Positions 33,435 through 42,854 are shown, counted from the first letter of the stretch. The stretch is 64,000 bases of DNA from Pirellulales bacterium (GCA_035533075.1 DATLUO010000138.1:34783-98782); one strand, 5' to 3'. Numbers and translations: made by a program. The notes: generated from the sequence alone by a model not told the origin.

Positions 33435-34008
33435 CCTTATCGCCTCGCACGAACAGCTTCGGCTTCTCCAACACTCGCGTCAGGAAGTGGTCCCTGGCCG
33501 CCCGCTTCTTGGCGAATTCCGCCGGCGTGTAAACGGTCGGATTGATCTCGCGGCCGAGCAATTCTCTGGCATTTCGTAGCGGCACCGCAAGGTCCAGCGG
33601 CGAAACGTTGCCGATGACCATCAGGTCGATGTCGCTGTCGCTCCGCTCACCACCCGCGGCGATGGAGCCATAAACGAACACGATCCGCAGTTTGCGGGCA
33701 AGCGGCTCGATGGCATCGGCCAGCACATCGACCAGGCCGGCCGTCTTCAGCATCAGGCCGCGAAGCTCGGGAAACACCGGTGAATTGGTGTTGGCCTGAT
33801 AGTAGGCCATTCGCCCCTGCCGGCGCGTTTTCAATACCCCCGCTTTTTCCAGGTCGTGTAGTTCGCGTTGGAGGCTCGATGAGGGAACACCCATGCGGCG
33901 CGCCAACTCCGACACGTACCACGCCTTCTCCGGTCGGATCAGCATGGCCGCAAGGATTCCCTGACGGGTCTTCGGCAGCAGGGCATCGATGGCGCGGTTG
34001 TTACGCAT
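33409..34008 (-). CDS. Winged-helix plus minimal nucleotidyltransferase (MNT) antitoxin
   Basis: 199 residues: an ArsR-like winged helix (about 10-75, YVSELARRMGVPSSSLQREL, LEKAGVLKTRRQGRM) followed by a minimal nucleotidyltransferase with G114-S115 and the metal-binding pair D126/D128 in DSDIDLMV. The fused DNA-binding domain makes it a likely repressor of its own operon. The ATG at 34008 follows directly after the predicted -10 box. It precedes and overlaps the HEPN gene. Confidence 0.85.
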   Translation of the reverse strand: MRNNRAIDALLPKTRQGILAAMLIRPEKAWYVSELARRMGVPSSSLQRELHDLEKAGVLKTRRQGRMAYYQANTNSPVFPELRGLMLKTAGLVDVLADAIEPLARKLRIVFVYGSIAAGGERSDSDIDLMVIGNVSPLDLAVPLRNARELLGREINPTVYTPAEFAKKRAARDHFLTRVLEKPKLFVRGDKDELEKTAR

Positions 34009-34045
34009 ACTGCGTAAATATGAACGCAAACTGCGTAAAAGTCAA
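34001..34045 (-). promoter_or_regulatory. Operator-promoter of the MNT/HEPN operon
   Basis: On the minus strand TTGACT (34045-34040) and CATATT (34022-34017) form -35 and -10 boxes with a 17-bp spacer. Two tandem palindromes overlap them: TTACGCATACTGCGTAA (34001-34017) and a degenerate copy AACGCAAACTGCGTAA (34023-34038), centred about 21 bp (two helical turns) apart. The first palindrome includes the start codon, and the predicted transcript begins at or one or two bases before the ATG, so it is near-leaderless. Confidence 0.72.
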
Positions 34046-34086
34046 GTCGCATCTGAGGGATAGAAGACGGCAAGATACCCAAACCC

Positions 34087-34475
34087 ATGATTTACGCACG
34101 CGAACGGGGACCGAGCAAACGTGGTGAGAAATCCGGCTGCGGAGAGCGGTTGGCCCGGTTCCGCGGTGCCCCGCAGTCGGGGGCCTGACCGAGGCTGAGC
34201 CGCCCGGTGGTTCCGCGACCCGCGCGGCGTGGTTCCCGCGGAGTTGCGACCGATTCTCGAGCGGCTGGTGATCGACGCGGAGACATGGCTCGACAGGCTG
34301 GCTTGTTTCGGTCGCTCGCTTCCACCGCACTGGTCAGCACAATAGCGCCCCTCGGCGGACGCCACGTTCGTGCGTGACAAGGGGCCGATCGCCACCCCAT
34401 GCAACATCTGGCCAATGGGCCACCAGCCGCATTCGCCCTATTGGCTCAGATTTCGGCTTTCGCTTCGATTCTTCG
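34087..34475. repeat. Accessory-region repeat block, copy F
   Basis: The longest relative of copy A. It starts GCGAACGGGGACCGAGCAAA and ends in GGCTCAGATTTCGGCTTTCG, the same end as copy B. One frame retains RPILERLVIDAETWLDRL. No gene. Confidence 0.75.
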
Positions 34476-34578
34476 ACCCAAATCTGACCGGCGCAAGTGT
34501 CTATTGTCCAAATAGTTACGCGATGCAAACGTTTGATGATTTGGGCCATATTTTGGGTTCATGGCTAATTCTCCGACC

Positions 34579-35397
34579 CTGGTCGAGGATGTTGTCGGGC
34601 GTGATGCCCGGCGGAAAGCCGCCGGGGCTGACGATTTCAATGCGTCGCGGAAACTGCCGCACGAACACCGACCCCGGATGACGGTAGTCTCGGTGACTGA
34701 CCGCATTCAAAAGTGCCTCGCGGACTGCGATCTCGCTGAAGGTGCGCACAGGATGCATCACGAGGCGTTCCTGGAAGTGTTGCTTGTCGTTCCGCAGGTC
34801 CACGAGTTCCCAAACGCGGTCGTAGAACGACAAGAAAGCCTGGCGGAATTCCTCGCGTTGATTGGCGGGGCCAGGTCGCGGCGTCGAGCGATACTCGAAG
34901 ACGACTTCGGCCTGCGCCAGAAATCGTCCGAGCGCCGCACGGCTGCCCAGCAGAATGAGCGCGGCATAGGTGACGCCGCCGGGCAGGACCAACTCGGCGT
35001 CTCTCAGCAGTTTGTCGGCCGGCCGCTTCGACAAGGCGTTGTTGCCGGAATGCTTGGTCCAACGGCGACGAAGCGATTCGATCGCCGCGGGATCGAGGTC
35101 GGCCATCGCGGCTTTCGGGCAGATTTCGGCCGAGAAGTCTGGGCCGGCTTCATCGAAGATGCGGCGCAGCATGTCGGGCGTCATCGGCGCCAGGTCTTCG
35201 CCGGCACGCATCCAATACGCTCCATCGACGGCGATAGGTACGCCGATGGGCCGCGACGGCGCCGTGAACACCAACACGCGGCCGTCCGGGCGTACGATTT
35301 CCTGCGCGTCAATGCGCAGGCGGAGCTTTTCGATCAATCCGGCCTTGGTCCGCTCCAGGTCGGCAAACGCCTGGCTACCGACGACCTTGCGAGGGCG
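34579..35397 (-). pseudogene. Internal fragment duplicated from the AlbA_2/Schlafen-type gene
   Basis: 819 bp that align without gaps to 28877-29695, with about 3 percent of bases different. The fragment carries the middle of the protein (from PRKVVGSQAFADLERTK to GITPDNILDQ) but has lost the AlbA_2 start and the ATPase and winged-helix end. The open frame continues past both ends into unrelated sequence, so any product would be chimeric. Confidence 0.85.
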
Positions 35398-35399
35398 CC

Positions 35400-35830
35400 A
35401 GGCAGGCGGGCGCCTGCAACCGGTCCAACCCAAGCCAGTCGCGAGATAGAACAAAGAATGAACGCGGGACGACGAGCGTGTACCTGACGCCAGTTTTGGT
35501 TCCGATCGGATGCCGCCGGCTTGCCCGGCGGAGGTGTACGTTGGCAGTCTACAGAACGAGGCGCCCAACAACCGCTTCCGGCAGCGGGCCGCCGCTTCCC
35601 GGTCACCCTCCCGCTTGCGGAGCAAGCGGGCTACGTAGCCCGCTCGCTCCGCGAGCGGATCGGCGGTCGGGAAGCGGCGGCCCGCGTCACCTTCAACGAA
35701 AAAAAAAGAATGAGAGAGGCTGCCGTGGGATTTTGGGCGACTCCATGTCGTATTACTGGCAGAGCGGAAAAACAGCGGGCCGATGGCCGGCCATGCGTGC
35801 CCCGCGGCAGGAGGAATGTGGAACTTTTAG
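35400..35830. repeat. Patchwork of dispersed repeats, no gene
   Basis: Holds a CCAAGCCAGTCGCGAGATAG unit (about 35427-35463), a GGATGCCGCCGGCTTGCCCG unit (35508-35553) also present at 41045-41093, and the CGCTTGCGGAGCAAGCGGGC family in inverted arrangement (35611-35660). I see no convincing coding sequence. Confidence 0.6.
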
Positions 35831-35965
35831 CCCGGATGATTCACCGGCCCCCGAACTTGGCGCGCAGACTGCGCGAACACCAACCCGAAGCGCAAGCGAG
35901 CTAAGTCCGTTGCTGATCCTCGCTTGCGCTTCGGGTTGGTGTGGGCCGGTGAATAATCCGGGTTA
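35829..35965. repeat. Large nested inverted repeat
   Basis: Outer arms CCCGGATGATTCACCGGCCC and GGGCCGGTGAATAATCCGGG, inner arms ACACCAACCCGAAGCGCAAG and its complement ending TCGGGTTGGTGTG. The inner pair recurs at about 40939-41015, and the outer one in part at 62930. Confidence 0.8.
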
Positions 35966-37640
35966 GAGCGGAAGAGCGTCTAACTGTTAGTGGCCAGTGG
36001 TCGGTGGTCAGTGGTCAGTGGTTGGTGGTTGGCAGAGTGTCAGCCGTGCCTAAGAATTGAGCAGCGGCGTCGGGCGGCCGCCGGTGCCCGTCGGCTTGCG
36101 CAAATTTGCGGACGCCGATGAAACACGGCGTTTTTGCCAATCGGTTAAACCTGACAGAGGGTTTTTGGCGGCTGCTCAAATGATGTGCATAGTGGTCATC
36201 TGGCTGCCTGATCTTTGAGCAATTCTTTTGTCCGTGCGGCGAAGCAGCCCGCCGGCGTTCGGCGAGCTGCGGTGAGAAGGCGAAACGGTCCGGTCCCAAG
36301 CCAACGGCGCGGTAGAACAACGGGAACGATGCGGGCCAGCGCCCGCTGCAGATCCATGCCAAGCCAGCCGCGCGATAGAACGAGAGGAATGACAGTGCAA
36401 CATGCCAAGCCAGCCAGGAGGTAGAACAAGAGCAACGATGGCAAAGGCCGACGAGTTTTTTCGCGCGGGAGCGGATCATTCGGGACTGCAAAAGCGTATC
36501 GCCTTATAGCGGGAGAACCGAACGCGGTCCGGTCCCGTGTTCGTGCTGACCGTTCAACGGTGATCCATGCCAAGCCAGTCAGGAGGTAGAACCACAGATA
36601 AACGACAGAAAGATTACCCGACAGAAAAATGAGCGACGGCGACCGCCAATCGAAATCCCGAAATCGAAAATCCAAAATCAGCCAGCCCCCCAGATTTACC
36701 GTTGCGGCCACGGTTTGCAGGCCGAGTTGCCGTTGCCGCAACCTGTGTGGTGCAATGGCTTTAGGGCAAGGATCCTGCTGAGACGATTTTTGTTTTTGAC
36801 AACGGTAATTGTTTTTCCGCAACGGTAGTTCGCCGACGGCAAGGCGGCCGAACCGCCCGCCGTTCGGCTGCTGAGAACCCATCGCCTGGCGATGATGAGC
36901 ACGAGGGCGGCGGCCCGTCGCCGGCGCGTTCGTGACGAGTTGGGCAGCGCGACGCTCAAGCGACGCCGCGGGTCTTTGACAACTTACTGCTGAATACCTT
37001 CCGCGGGACCAGACCGGACAGGTCGCGCCGCGCGCTGCGCGGGCGCGTCGAGCCGGACGCCGAGGCAGAAGGCAGCACGCACGACGCAACGTTGATTGGC
37101 GGTTTGGCGCATCTTCGGCGTCGAGTTGCGCGTCTTCGCCGGCGCATGGTTTTTGACCTTTCCACGACGGCGGTGGTGGCCCGGGCGCGAATCCGGCAAA
37201 CGACCAACGAACGCAAACCGAGCCGGCTTAAAAGCTTTTATAAGCGAACGTTGATGCGTTCGCGCGTGGCTGTAAAGGCATGTCCGGATTGGTGTTACCT
37301 CCGGGCAGTGACGCTGAATGCTTTTATTCTTCACAAGTGTTTAAGATCCGGTGATCTTCGCTTGACTTACCGGCGGGACGGGGAACGGCTGCGCAACTGG
37401 CGGAATCCGACAGTTGGCCAATTGTGGGGGGGTTCCTCCGCGTCGCGACGAGCAGTGCCTGCCAACGTATGCAAAAGTCGATGTTCATCGCTCTGCTTCG
37501 CTTGGCGCGAATTGGCCATCTTCAAAACGCCCGGAAGGCGCCGTTGTAGAAACGGATGCCGACGCATTCCGTCGCGGAAGCGCAAAATATTTGGCGACGA
37601 GGGTTTGCGACTTATCCGTTGGAGGAGTGTCATCCGTGAT
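35966..37640. other. Gene-poor stretch with GTGGTC and CCAAGCCAGCC repeats
   Basis: 35985-36030 is a GTGGTCAGTGG-type short tandem repeat. Four copies of a ~35-bp unit built on CCAAGCCAGCCAGGAGGTAG lie at about 36297-36331, 36358-36393, 36406-36440 and 36570-36605. Open frames across 36.2-37.9 kb on either strand are Arg/Ala/Ser-rich and lack family similarity or ribosome-binding sites; I treat them as non-coding. Confidence 0.6.
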
Positions 37641-37646
37641 CCTGCT

Positions 37647-37950
37647 CACTTTGGCTGCGCGCAGCCAAAGTGCCAGCGGGCCCGCTCGTCTGCGGCAGCC
37701 CGCGCCGAGGCGACACGCGTGTCGCATGGGCACGGAGTCAACGGCTTTCCTCTCGCGGAGCGAAAGGGCTACGGTCGGCAGTTTGGCCGCGCGCGGCCAA
37801 ACTGCCTGCGGCCGGTTCGTCACCGGCGGCACGCGCCGAGGCGGCACGCGCCGAGGCGACACGCGTGTCGCATGGGCGCGGAGTAAGCGGCTTTTCTCTC
37901 GAGGAGCGAAAGGGCTACGGTCGGCACTTTGGCCGCGCGCGGCCAAAGTG
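37647..37950. repeat. Three ~135-bp repeat units each closed by a 26-bp perfect palindrome
   Basis: Palindromes at 37647-37672, 37779-37804 and 37925-37950, with arms CACTTTGGCTGCG, CAGTTTGGCCGCG and CACTTTGGCCGCG. Where one arm differs, the other arm differs to match. Between them recur CGACACGCGTGTCGCATGGG and GGAGCGAAAGGGCTACGGTC. The array lies beside the end of the Gfo/Idh/MocA gene (38017). Confidence 0.85.
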
Positions 37951-38016
37951 CGTGCGGCCCGTTCGTCTCCGGCGGACCGACGATTCCAGTTCCAAGAGGT
38001 GCAATATCGCTTGCAC

Positions 38017-39411
38017 CTAAACTTTGTAGCCGTCGCGGTACTTGGGCTTGACGATTTCGGCGACTTCCGGGGCGTTGGTCGCCACGAGGTTCTTGGCGTC
38101 CCACTCGATCTTCTTGCCGGGCTGGTCGGCCTCGGGCGCCGCCCAGACCGCCAGGTTGCCCAGCAGGATCGTCTCGGTCAGTCCGCCGGCATAGTCGGCG
38201 AAGTTCGACCGGGCCTGTTCGCCGCCGCGGATTGCCCGCACCCACTCCTCGAAGTGGCCCGGCGAGTGGACAAAATCGACCTTCGGCTCGTCGATGCCGC
38301 CGGTCAACACGATCTGCCGCTCGGCATAGTCGCCCGGTGCGTAGAGCTTGCCCTTCTCGCCGATCACCAGGCAGCCGCTGCTGGCAGCGTGCTTGCCCTC
38401 CTTATACTCTTTGGCATATCCCTCTTTGTCGCCCAGCACCAAGCAGCCGCTCTGGGTCGGATCGGCGCCGTCGAACAACTCCTTGCCCGGCTTCTGTCCG
38501 CCGTCGTACCAGGCAAACTTCACAGCCGGCCGCTTGTCGTTGGCGGGGAAGTCGAAATCGATCACCGACCACTTGGGATAGCTGTCGCGGTTGTGGCCGG
38601 AGGTTTTCGCCTGGACCGCGGTCGGGTCTTTTAGGGCGAGCGCCATGTAGGGCATGTTCACCGTGTGGCAGGCCATATCGCCCAACGCCCCGGTGCCGAA
38701 ATCCCACCAGCCACGCCAAGAGAACGGATGGTAGCCTTCGCCATAGGGACGATAAGGAGCAGGGCCGAGCCACTCCTCCCAGTGAATGACCGAAGGCACT
38801 TCCACCGGCGATGGCCGGGCGACGCCCTGCGCCCAGATCGGCCGGTTCGTCCAGACATGGACTTCGATCACTTTGCCCAACGCGCCCGACTGAATGATCG
38901 CCGCCGCCCGGCGGAGCGAATCGTTGGCCGTCCCCTGGTTGCCCATTTGCGTGGCGACCTTTTTGGCACGGGCAATCTCGCCCAGCCGACGCGCTTCCCA
39001 AATCGAGTGCGTGAGCGGCTTCTGGCAGAAGCAGTGCTTGCCCATCTGCATGGCCATCGCGGCCACCACGGCGTGGCAGTGGTCGGGCGTGCTGACCGTC
39101 ACGGCGTCGATGCTGGAACCCATTTCCTCCAGCATCTTGCGGAAGTCGTTGTACTTCTTGGCGCCCTCGAATTTCTTCGAGGCCGCAGTCAGCCGGCGAT
39201 CGTCGATGTCGCAAATGGCGACCACGTCTCCGTGCTTGCCGGCGTCGGCTGAGTCGCTCTCGCCTTTGCCGCCGATGCCCACGCAGGCCATGCGGATTTT
39301 TTCATTGGGCGACTTGCTCTCTTCGGCCTGCAGGCCGGCCGCGGCCCAAAAACCGACGCCCGTGGCGGCGGTGGTCTGAAGAAACTGACGACGACTTGAA
39401 TTGCGGGGCAT
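38017..39411 (-). CDS. Gfo/Idh/MocA-family oxidoreductase with Tat signal
   Basis: 464 residues. The N-terminus has the twin-arginine motif SRRQFLQ and a hydrophobic stretch, so the folded NAD(P)-containing enzyme is exported. The Rossmann segment begins IRMACVGIGGKGESD and continues with VVAICDIDD and VTVSTPDHCHAVVAAMAMQMGKH; CQKPLTHS (the EKP-equivalent lysine) follows. These secreted oxidoreductases are strongly expanded in planctomycetes and are thought to act on sugars or sugar acids; the substrate is unknown. The ATG at 39411 has AAGGAG eight bases upstream, preferred over the frame to 39531. Confidence 0.92.
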   Translation of the reverse strand: MPRNSSRRQFLQTTAATGVGFWAAAGLQAEESKSPNEKIRMACVGIGGKGESDSADAGKHGDVVAICDIDDRRLTAASKKFEGAKKYNDFRKMLEEMGSSIDAVTVSTPDHCHAVVAAMAMQMGKHCFCQKPLTHSIWEARRLGEIARAKKVATQMGNQGTANDSLRRAAAIIQSGALGKVIEVHVWTNRPIWAQGVARPSPVEVPSVIHWEEWLGPAPYRPYGEGYHPFSWRGWWDFGTGALGDMACHTVNMPYMALALKDPTAVQAKTSGHNRDSYPKWSVIDFDFPANDKRPAVKFAWYDGGQKPGKELFDGADPTQSGCLVLGDKEGYAKEYKEGKHAASSGCLVIGEKGKLYAPGDYAERQIVLTGGIDEPKVDFVHSPGHFEEWVRAIRGGEQARSNFADYAGGLTETILLGNLAVWAAPEADQPGKKIEWDAKNLVATNAPEVAEIVKPKYRDGYKV

Positions 39412-39652
39412 TGCGGAAACTCCTTGCCGGGTAGGGATGGAAAAAGCGGGTGCTACGGAGCTCCCTAGGATAACGCGCCAGCCGCCCGTCCACCACCAAA
39501 AAAATCTGACCGGCACGTTCCGGACGGCCACGAATGGGGGGGCGTCACGGATGCCATTTGCTATCCGCGGAAGCGGTGATTAACCTAGTGCTCTGGCAGT
39601 CGCCCATCGAGGGACGGTGCAAAAAGCATTGTAGTAGAACGACGTCGGAATC

Positions 39653-39691
39653 GGTGGGCCGGCGCTCGCAAGCTCGCTGGTCCCACCCTAC
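39653..39691. repeat. 38-bp dispersed repeat, single copy
   Basis: Complete copy in the orientation ending CTGGTCCCACCCTAC, 28 bp before the LRR gene start. Confidence 0.85.
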
Positions 39692-39719
39692 CAACGCTCG
39701 ATATCCGCAGGATCGCCCC

Positions 39720-40874
39720 ATGCACGGTCTCGTTCTTTCCACAGTTTGCCTGGCCACCTTAACATTCGCACCCGAAGCCGAAGCCGTGCGGGTGGTCGAG
39801 CAGCTCGGCGGCAAGGTCGACTATGACGAACAAAAGCACGTCGTGGGCATCGACCTCTTGCAGCGAGAGCCCAAAGACGACGACCTGAAGGCGCTGGCCG
39901 GTCTGACGCACCTGCACAGTCTCAAACTTTACGGCTCCGAAATCACCGATGCCGGCATGCCGCAGGTCGCGAAGCTCAGCGGACTCACCGAGCTCGTGCT
40001 CGAGAACACCGCCGTCACCGATGTCGGCCTCAAACTGCTGACGACGCTCAATAAACTGAAGTCGCTCAACCTGCGGCGCTCGAACACCACCGACGCGGGC
40101 CTGCAGTACGTTCGCGAATTTCCCGCCCTGGAGCAACTGCACCTGCTATTCACCAACACCTCGAACGCCGGGCTGGAACAGATCGCCGGCATGACCCGCC
40201 TCCGCATACTCGACCTGCGTGGTTGCGTGCAGATCTCCGACACGGGCATCGCCCACCTCCAGAACCTGACCAACCTCGAGCAGCTCAAACTTCGCAATCC
40301 CGGCGTCAACGATCCCTCGCTGAAATACATCGCCCACATGACCAAGCTGAAAGTGCTGGCGTTGGAAGACACCGGCATCACCAACGACGGCCTCAAGCTG
40401 ATCCAAGACCTGCCGAACGTGCAGGATCTCGACGTCATGCGCTGCATCGGCCTCGACGACGACGGGCTGGTCTACCTGGCCGGATACAAGAAGCTCAAGA
40501 AGCTCTCACTGCGCGGAATCTATATCGACGGCACAGGACTCGGTGCGCTGAAAGAGTGCAAGAACCTGCGGACGCTCGAACTAAGCGAAACCCTGGTCAA
40601 AGACGCCGGACTGGAAAAGATCCACGGCTTCACAAGTCTGGTCGATCTTGATCTCTGGCACACGCGCATCACCGACGCCGGCCTGAAGCATCTGGAAGGT
40701 CTCAGGAACCTGCAGGCACTCAGCCTCGAAGACACGGCCGTGACCAACGAGGGGCTCGCCCATCTTTACGACCTGAAGAACCTCAAGTCACTGAACGTGA
40801 AGCTGACGAAGATTTCGCCGGACGCGGTCGAGAAGTTGACGGCCAAGCTGCCGGGGTTGAAGGTCGAGAGGTGA
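39720..40874 (+). CDS. Exported leucine-rich-repeat protein
   Basis: 384 residues. A short signal peptide (MHGLVLSTVCLATLTFAPEA) is followed by about 13 repeats of ~24 residues with the pattern L-x-x-L-x-L-x-x-T-x-I-T-D-x-G-L (cysteine-containing/RNI-like subtype). Such proteins are common in planctomycetes and bind other macromolecules; no enzyme domain is present. The ATG at 39720 was chosen because upstream sequence is the dispersed repeat. A larger relative lies at 49973 on the other strand. Confidence 0.85.
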   Translation: MHGLVLSTVCLATLTFAPEAEAVRVVEQLGGKVDYDEQKHVVGIDLLQREPKDDDLKALAGLTHLHSLKLYGSEITDAGMPQVAKLSGLTELVLENTAVTDVGLKLLTTLNKLKSLNLRRSNTTDAGLQYVREFPALEQLHLLFTNTSNAGLEQIAGMTRLRILDLRGCVQISDTGIAHLQNLTNLEQLKLRNPGVNDPSLKYIAHMTKLKVLALEDTGITNDGLKLIQDLPNVQDLDVMRCIGLDDDGLVYLAGYKKLKKLSLRGIYIDGTGLGALKECKNLRTLELSETLVKDAGLEKIHGFTSLVDLDLWHTRITDAGLKHLEGLRNLQALSLEDTAVTNEGLAHLYDLKNLKSLNVKLTKISPDAVEKLTAKLPGLKVER

Positions 40875-40938
40875 TTCAACTCGCTGCGCGTCGCGAACTT
40901 GCTCCGGCCGATGCGTAAAGCTTCGCCAAACCCGGTAC

Positions 40939-41093
40939 GCCGTACACCAACCCGAAGCGCCAGCGAGGAACGTGAAAAAGGCGGCAAAACCTCGCTTGCG
41001 CTTCGGGTTAGTGTGAAATGAGAACGGGTTCGGCGAAGCTTTACGCGGATGCCGCCCGCTTGCCGGGCGGAGCTTCACGTGGGCAGTCTACAC
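40939..41093. repeat. Inverted repeat of the ACCAACCCGAAGCG family plus GGATGCCGCC unit
   Basis: Arms ACACCAACCCGAAGCGCCAG and CTTGCGCTTCGGGTTAGTGT around 30 bases, then a copy of the unit also seen at 35508. They fill the space between the convergent LRR and nucleotidyltransferase genes. Confidence 0.75.
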
Positions 41094-41098
41094 TTGCC

Positions 41099-41827
41099 TC
41101 AGACTCTCAACTTGCGTCCGGCGAGCACGTCGTCCACCATCCGCAAAAGCTCGTCACCGCCGTGGGGATAAACAGCGTCGCCCAGCTCGCGCAACCGCTG
41201 GCGGTCGAAGCGCTCGTGGTTGCGCTGGATGATCTGAATGAAATCCGAGGCGTCGAGGTACAGCTTCGCCTCCGCTCGATTGCGAGAGACCATGTCCGCG
41301 AACTTGGAGGCGGCCGCCATCTCCACGTTCGGCACGCGGTGCCCGCCGGCAACTTGCACGGCGTTGTCGAACGCATGTTGGTAAAGATCGATCGGGCGCA
41401 TCACATCGATAACCGGTTCCATTTTCGACGGATCGAGAAACCGCGCAACCACGGCGTGCTCGTCGACAAGCAGATCCGGGAACGCTTTTGAGATGGCTTT
41501 GACGCCCTTTTTGAAATGCGACTTGCGGACGACGACGTCGACGTCGTTCGTGGCGCGTGCCTGTTGCATCCAGCCGCCGATGCCATGCGCGCCGAACAGC
41601 ACAAACTCCACACCGGCCTGATTCAAGGCGTCGAATACGTCGGCTGGATCGATCATCAGCACGGCCTCGGGATACATACGCGCAAAGACACGGCACAGCC
41701 CGCGGCTCGTTTCCAGGGCCGCTTGATGATCGACCGGACGGCGCGTGTCGATCGGCAAGTCGTGACCCATCCCAGGATCCGAACGGTGGTATTCGCGTTT
41801 TGTCAACGGTCGCTTCGACGGCGGCAT
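41099..41827 (-). CDS. Nucleotidyltransferase-fold protein, DUF6036-like
   Basis: 242 residues. The central part has GVEFVLFGAHG and ATNDVDVVV, the pattern of minimal nucleotidyltransferases (GG/S then DxD), followed by a helical region with VEMAAASKFADMVSRNRAEAK. Family members are often unpaired antitoxin-like or resistance-like proteins of unknown substrate. Start ATG at 41827 follows a TATAAT hexamer eleven bases upstream, which suggests a short leader; the longer frame to 41914 is Ser/Arg-rich and unlikely to be translated. Confidence 0.7.
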   Translation of the reverse strand: MPPSKRPLTKREYHRSDPGMGHDLPIDTRRPVDHQAALETSRGLCRVFARMYPEAVLMIDPADVFDALNQAGVEFVLFGAHGIGGWMQQARATNDVDVVVRKSHFKKGVKAISKAFPDLLVDEHAVVARFLDPSKMEPVIDVMRPIDLYQHAFDNAVQVAGGHRVPNVEMAAASKFADMVSRNRAEAKLYLDASDFIQIIQRNHERFDRQRLRELGDAVYPHGGDELLRMVDDVLAGRKLRV

Positions 41828-41980
41828 GGCATTTCCATTATACCGCGCCGGCATCCCCGACGACGGACGAAATGATGAGGATGAAAGATCACGATGAGGG
41901 TGGCCGCCGGCCATCTCTCATCGCTTGTCCCTCATCCCTCATCGGTTTGCATTACGACCCGACGGTGCCCGCCGGCCGGA

Positions 41981-42310
41981 TTAGTATTCCCGCGATCTTC
42001 CGCCGCCGTAACCGCCGTAACCGCCGCGGCCGCCACCACCGCCCCCGCCGCCGCCATCGGGGCGCGGAGTGCGTTCGCGGGCCTCGTTCACGGTCAGATT
42101 GCGGCCCTGGAACGGCGACCCGTTGAGCGCCTGCATGGCCTGCTGCGCGGCATCCTGGCCCTCCATCTCGACGAACCCGAACCCGCGCGAACGGCCGGTT
42201 TCCCGGTCCATGATCACCTCGGCCGAGCTCACCGGCCCGTAAGTGCCGAACAGCCCCTCCAGATCCGCATTGGTGACCGACCAGGCCAGGTTGCCTACGT
42301 ACATCTTCAT
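41981..42310 (-). CDS. Small RNA-binding protein (RRM plus Gly-rich tail)
   Basis: 109 residues: one RNA-recognition motif with RNP2 MYVGNL (3-8) and RNP1 RGFGFVEM (42-49), then a Gly/Arg/Tyr-rich tail (GGYGGYGGG). It resembles the cyanobacterial and planctomycete Rbp proteins thought to help RNA metabolism under cold or other stress. The ATG at 42310 starts exactly at the RRM. Between it and 41099 lies a GATGAGG short repeat (41870-41940). Confidence 0.93.
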   Translation of the reverse strand: MKMYVGNLAWSVTNADLEGLFGTYGPVSSAEVIMDRETGRSRGFGFVEMEGQDAAQQAMQALNGSPFQGRNLTVNEARERTPRPDGGGGGGGGGRGGYGGYGGGRSREY

Positions 42311-42854
42311 TCGAACGACCCTTTAGTAACAAACACGAAACAATGGCCAACCGTGGTGGAATCCACGGAGCGAACACACCAGAAAGCGAGAAGCGAGCAT
42401 GGGCGGAAAAGAAGTGGACCAGGGCGGCCGGTTCAGCCGCGTGTCGATGGATTGCTCGCTCGGGACGATCGGGTCTTTTCAGCGGGCGTGCTGCCCGCTG
42501 GCGCTAAGAGAGACCCTACTGTTGGATTTCTATAATCGAAGGCGGCCCGCTTTGCCAGAGCAAAATCCAGATTTTCTTGGGCGCAGGGCAGGTGGAAAGC
42601 AAAGAGATCATCGCAATTGCGCCGAGAGCGAGACGAATTCTTGAGGTGTGCATCGCTGGTTCCATGAGTTTTTCAAAAAGGGGAAGTCGTAGGGAGCCAT
42701 TATTGCCTCCGGACGATGGTCAATGCTAGCATGCGCGGCGACAAAAAACGGCTACTGCCGGTACTCGCCGACTCGACCGCATGCATTTTTGCATGTATGA
42801 TTGAAGCTTCGGCGACGGTTCCGCCAATCAATGCAGCGAGAGAAAGAATCCGCC
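42311..42854. other. Intergenic, divergent promoter space without recognised gene
   Basis: 544 bp between the RRM gene (minus) and the Xre-like gene (plus). Open frames here lack a ribosome-binding site or family similarity. A small C-rich/AT-rich transition near 42650-42730 may hold promoters, but I see no clear boxes. Confidence 0.4.

Noticed and set aside
36293..36610. CRISPR-like array
   Set aside because: Repeat copies are degenerate, spacers have very different lengths, and no cas gene is present.
36196..38634. Open frames of 297 and 406 codons in the gene-poor stretch
   Set aside because: They cross dispersed repeats, have Arg/Ser/Ala-rich composition and no start signals; the 406-codon frame also runs antisense into the Gfo/Idh/MocA gene.
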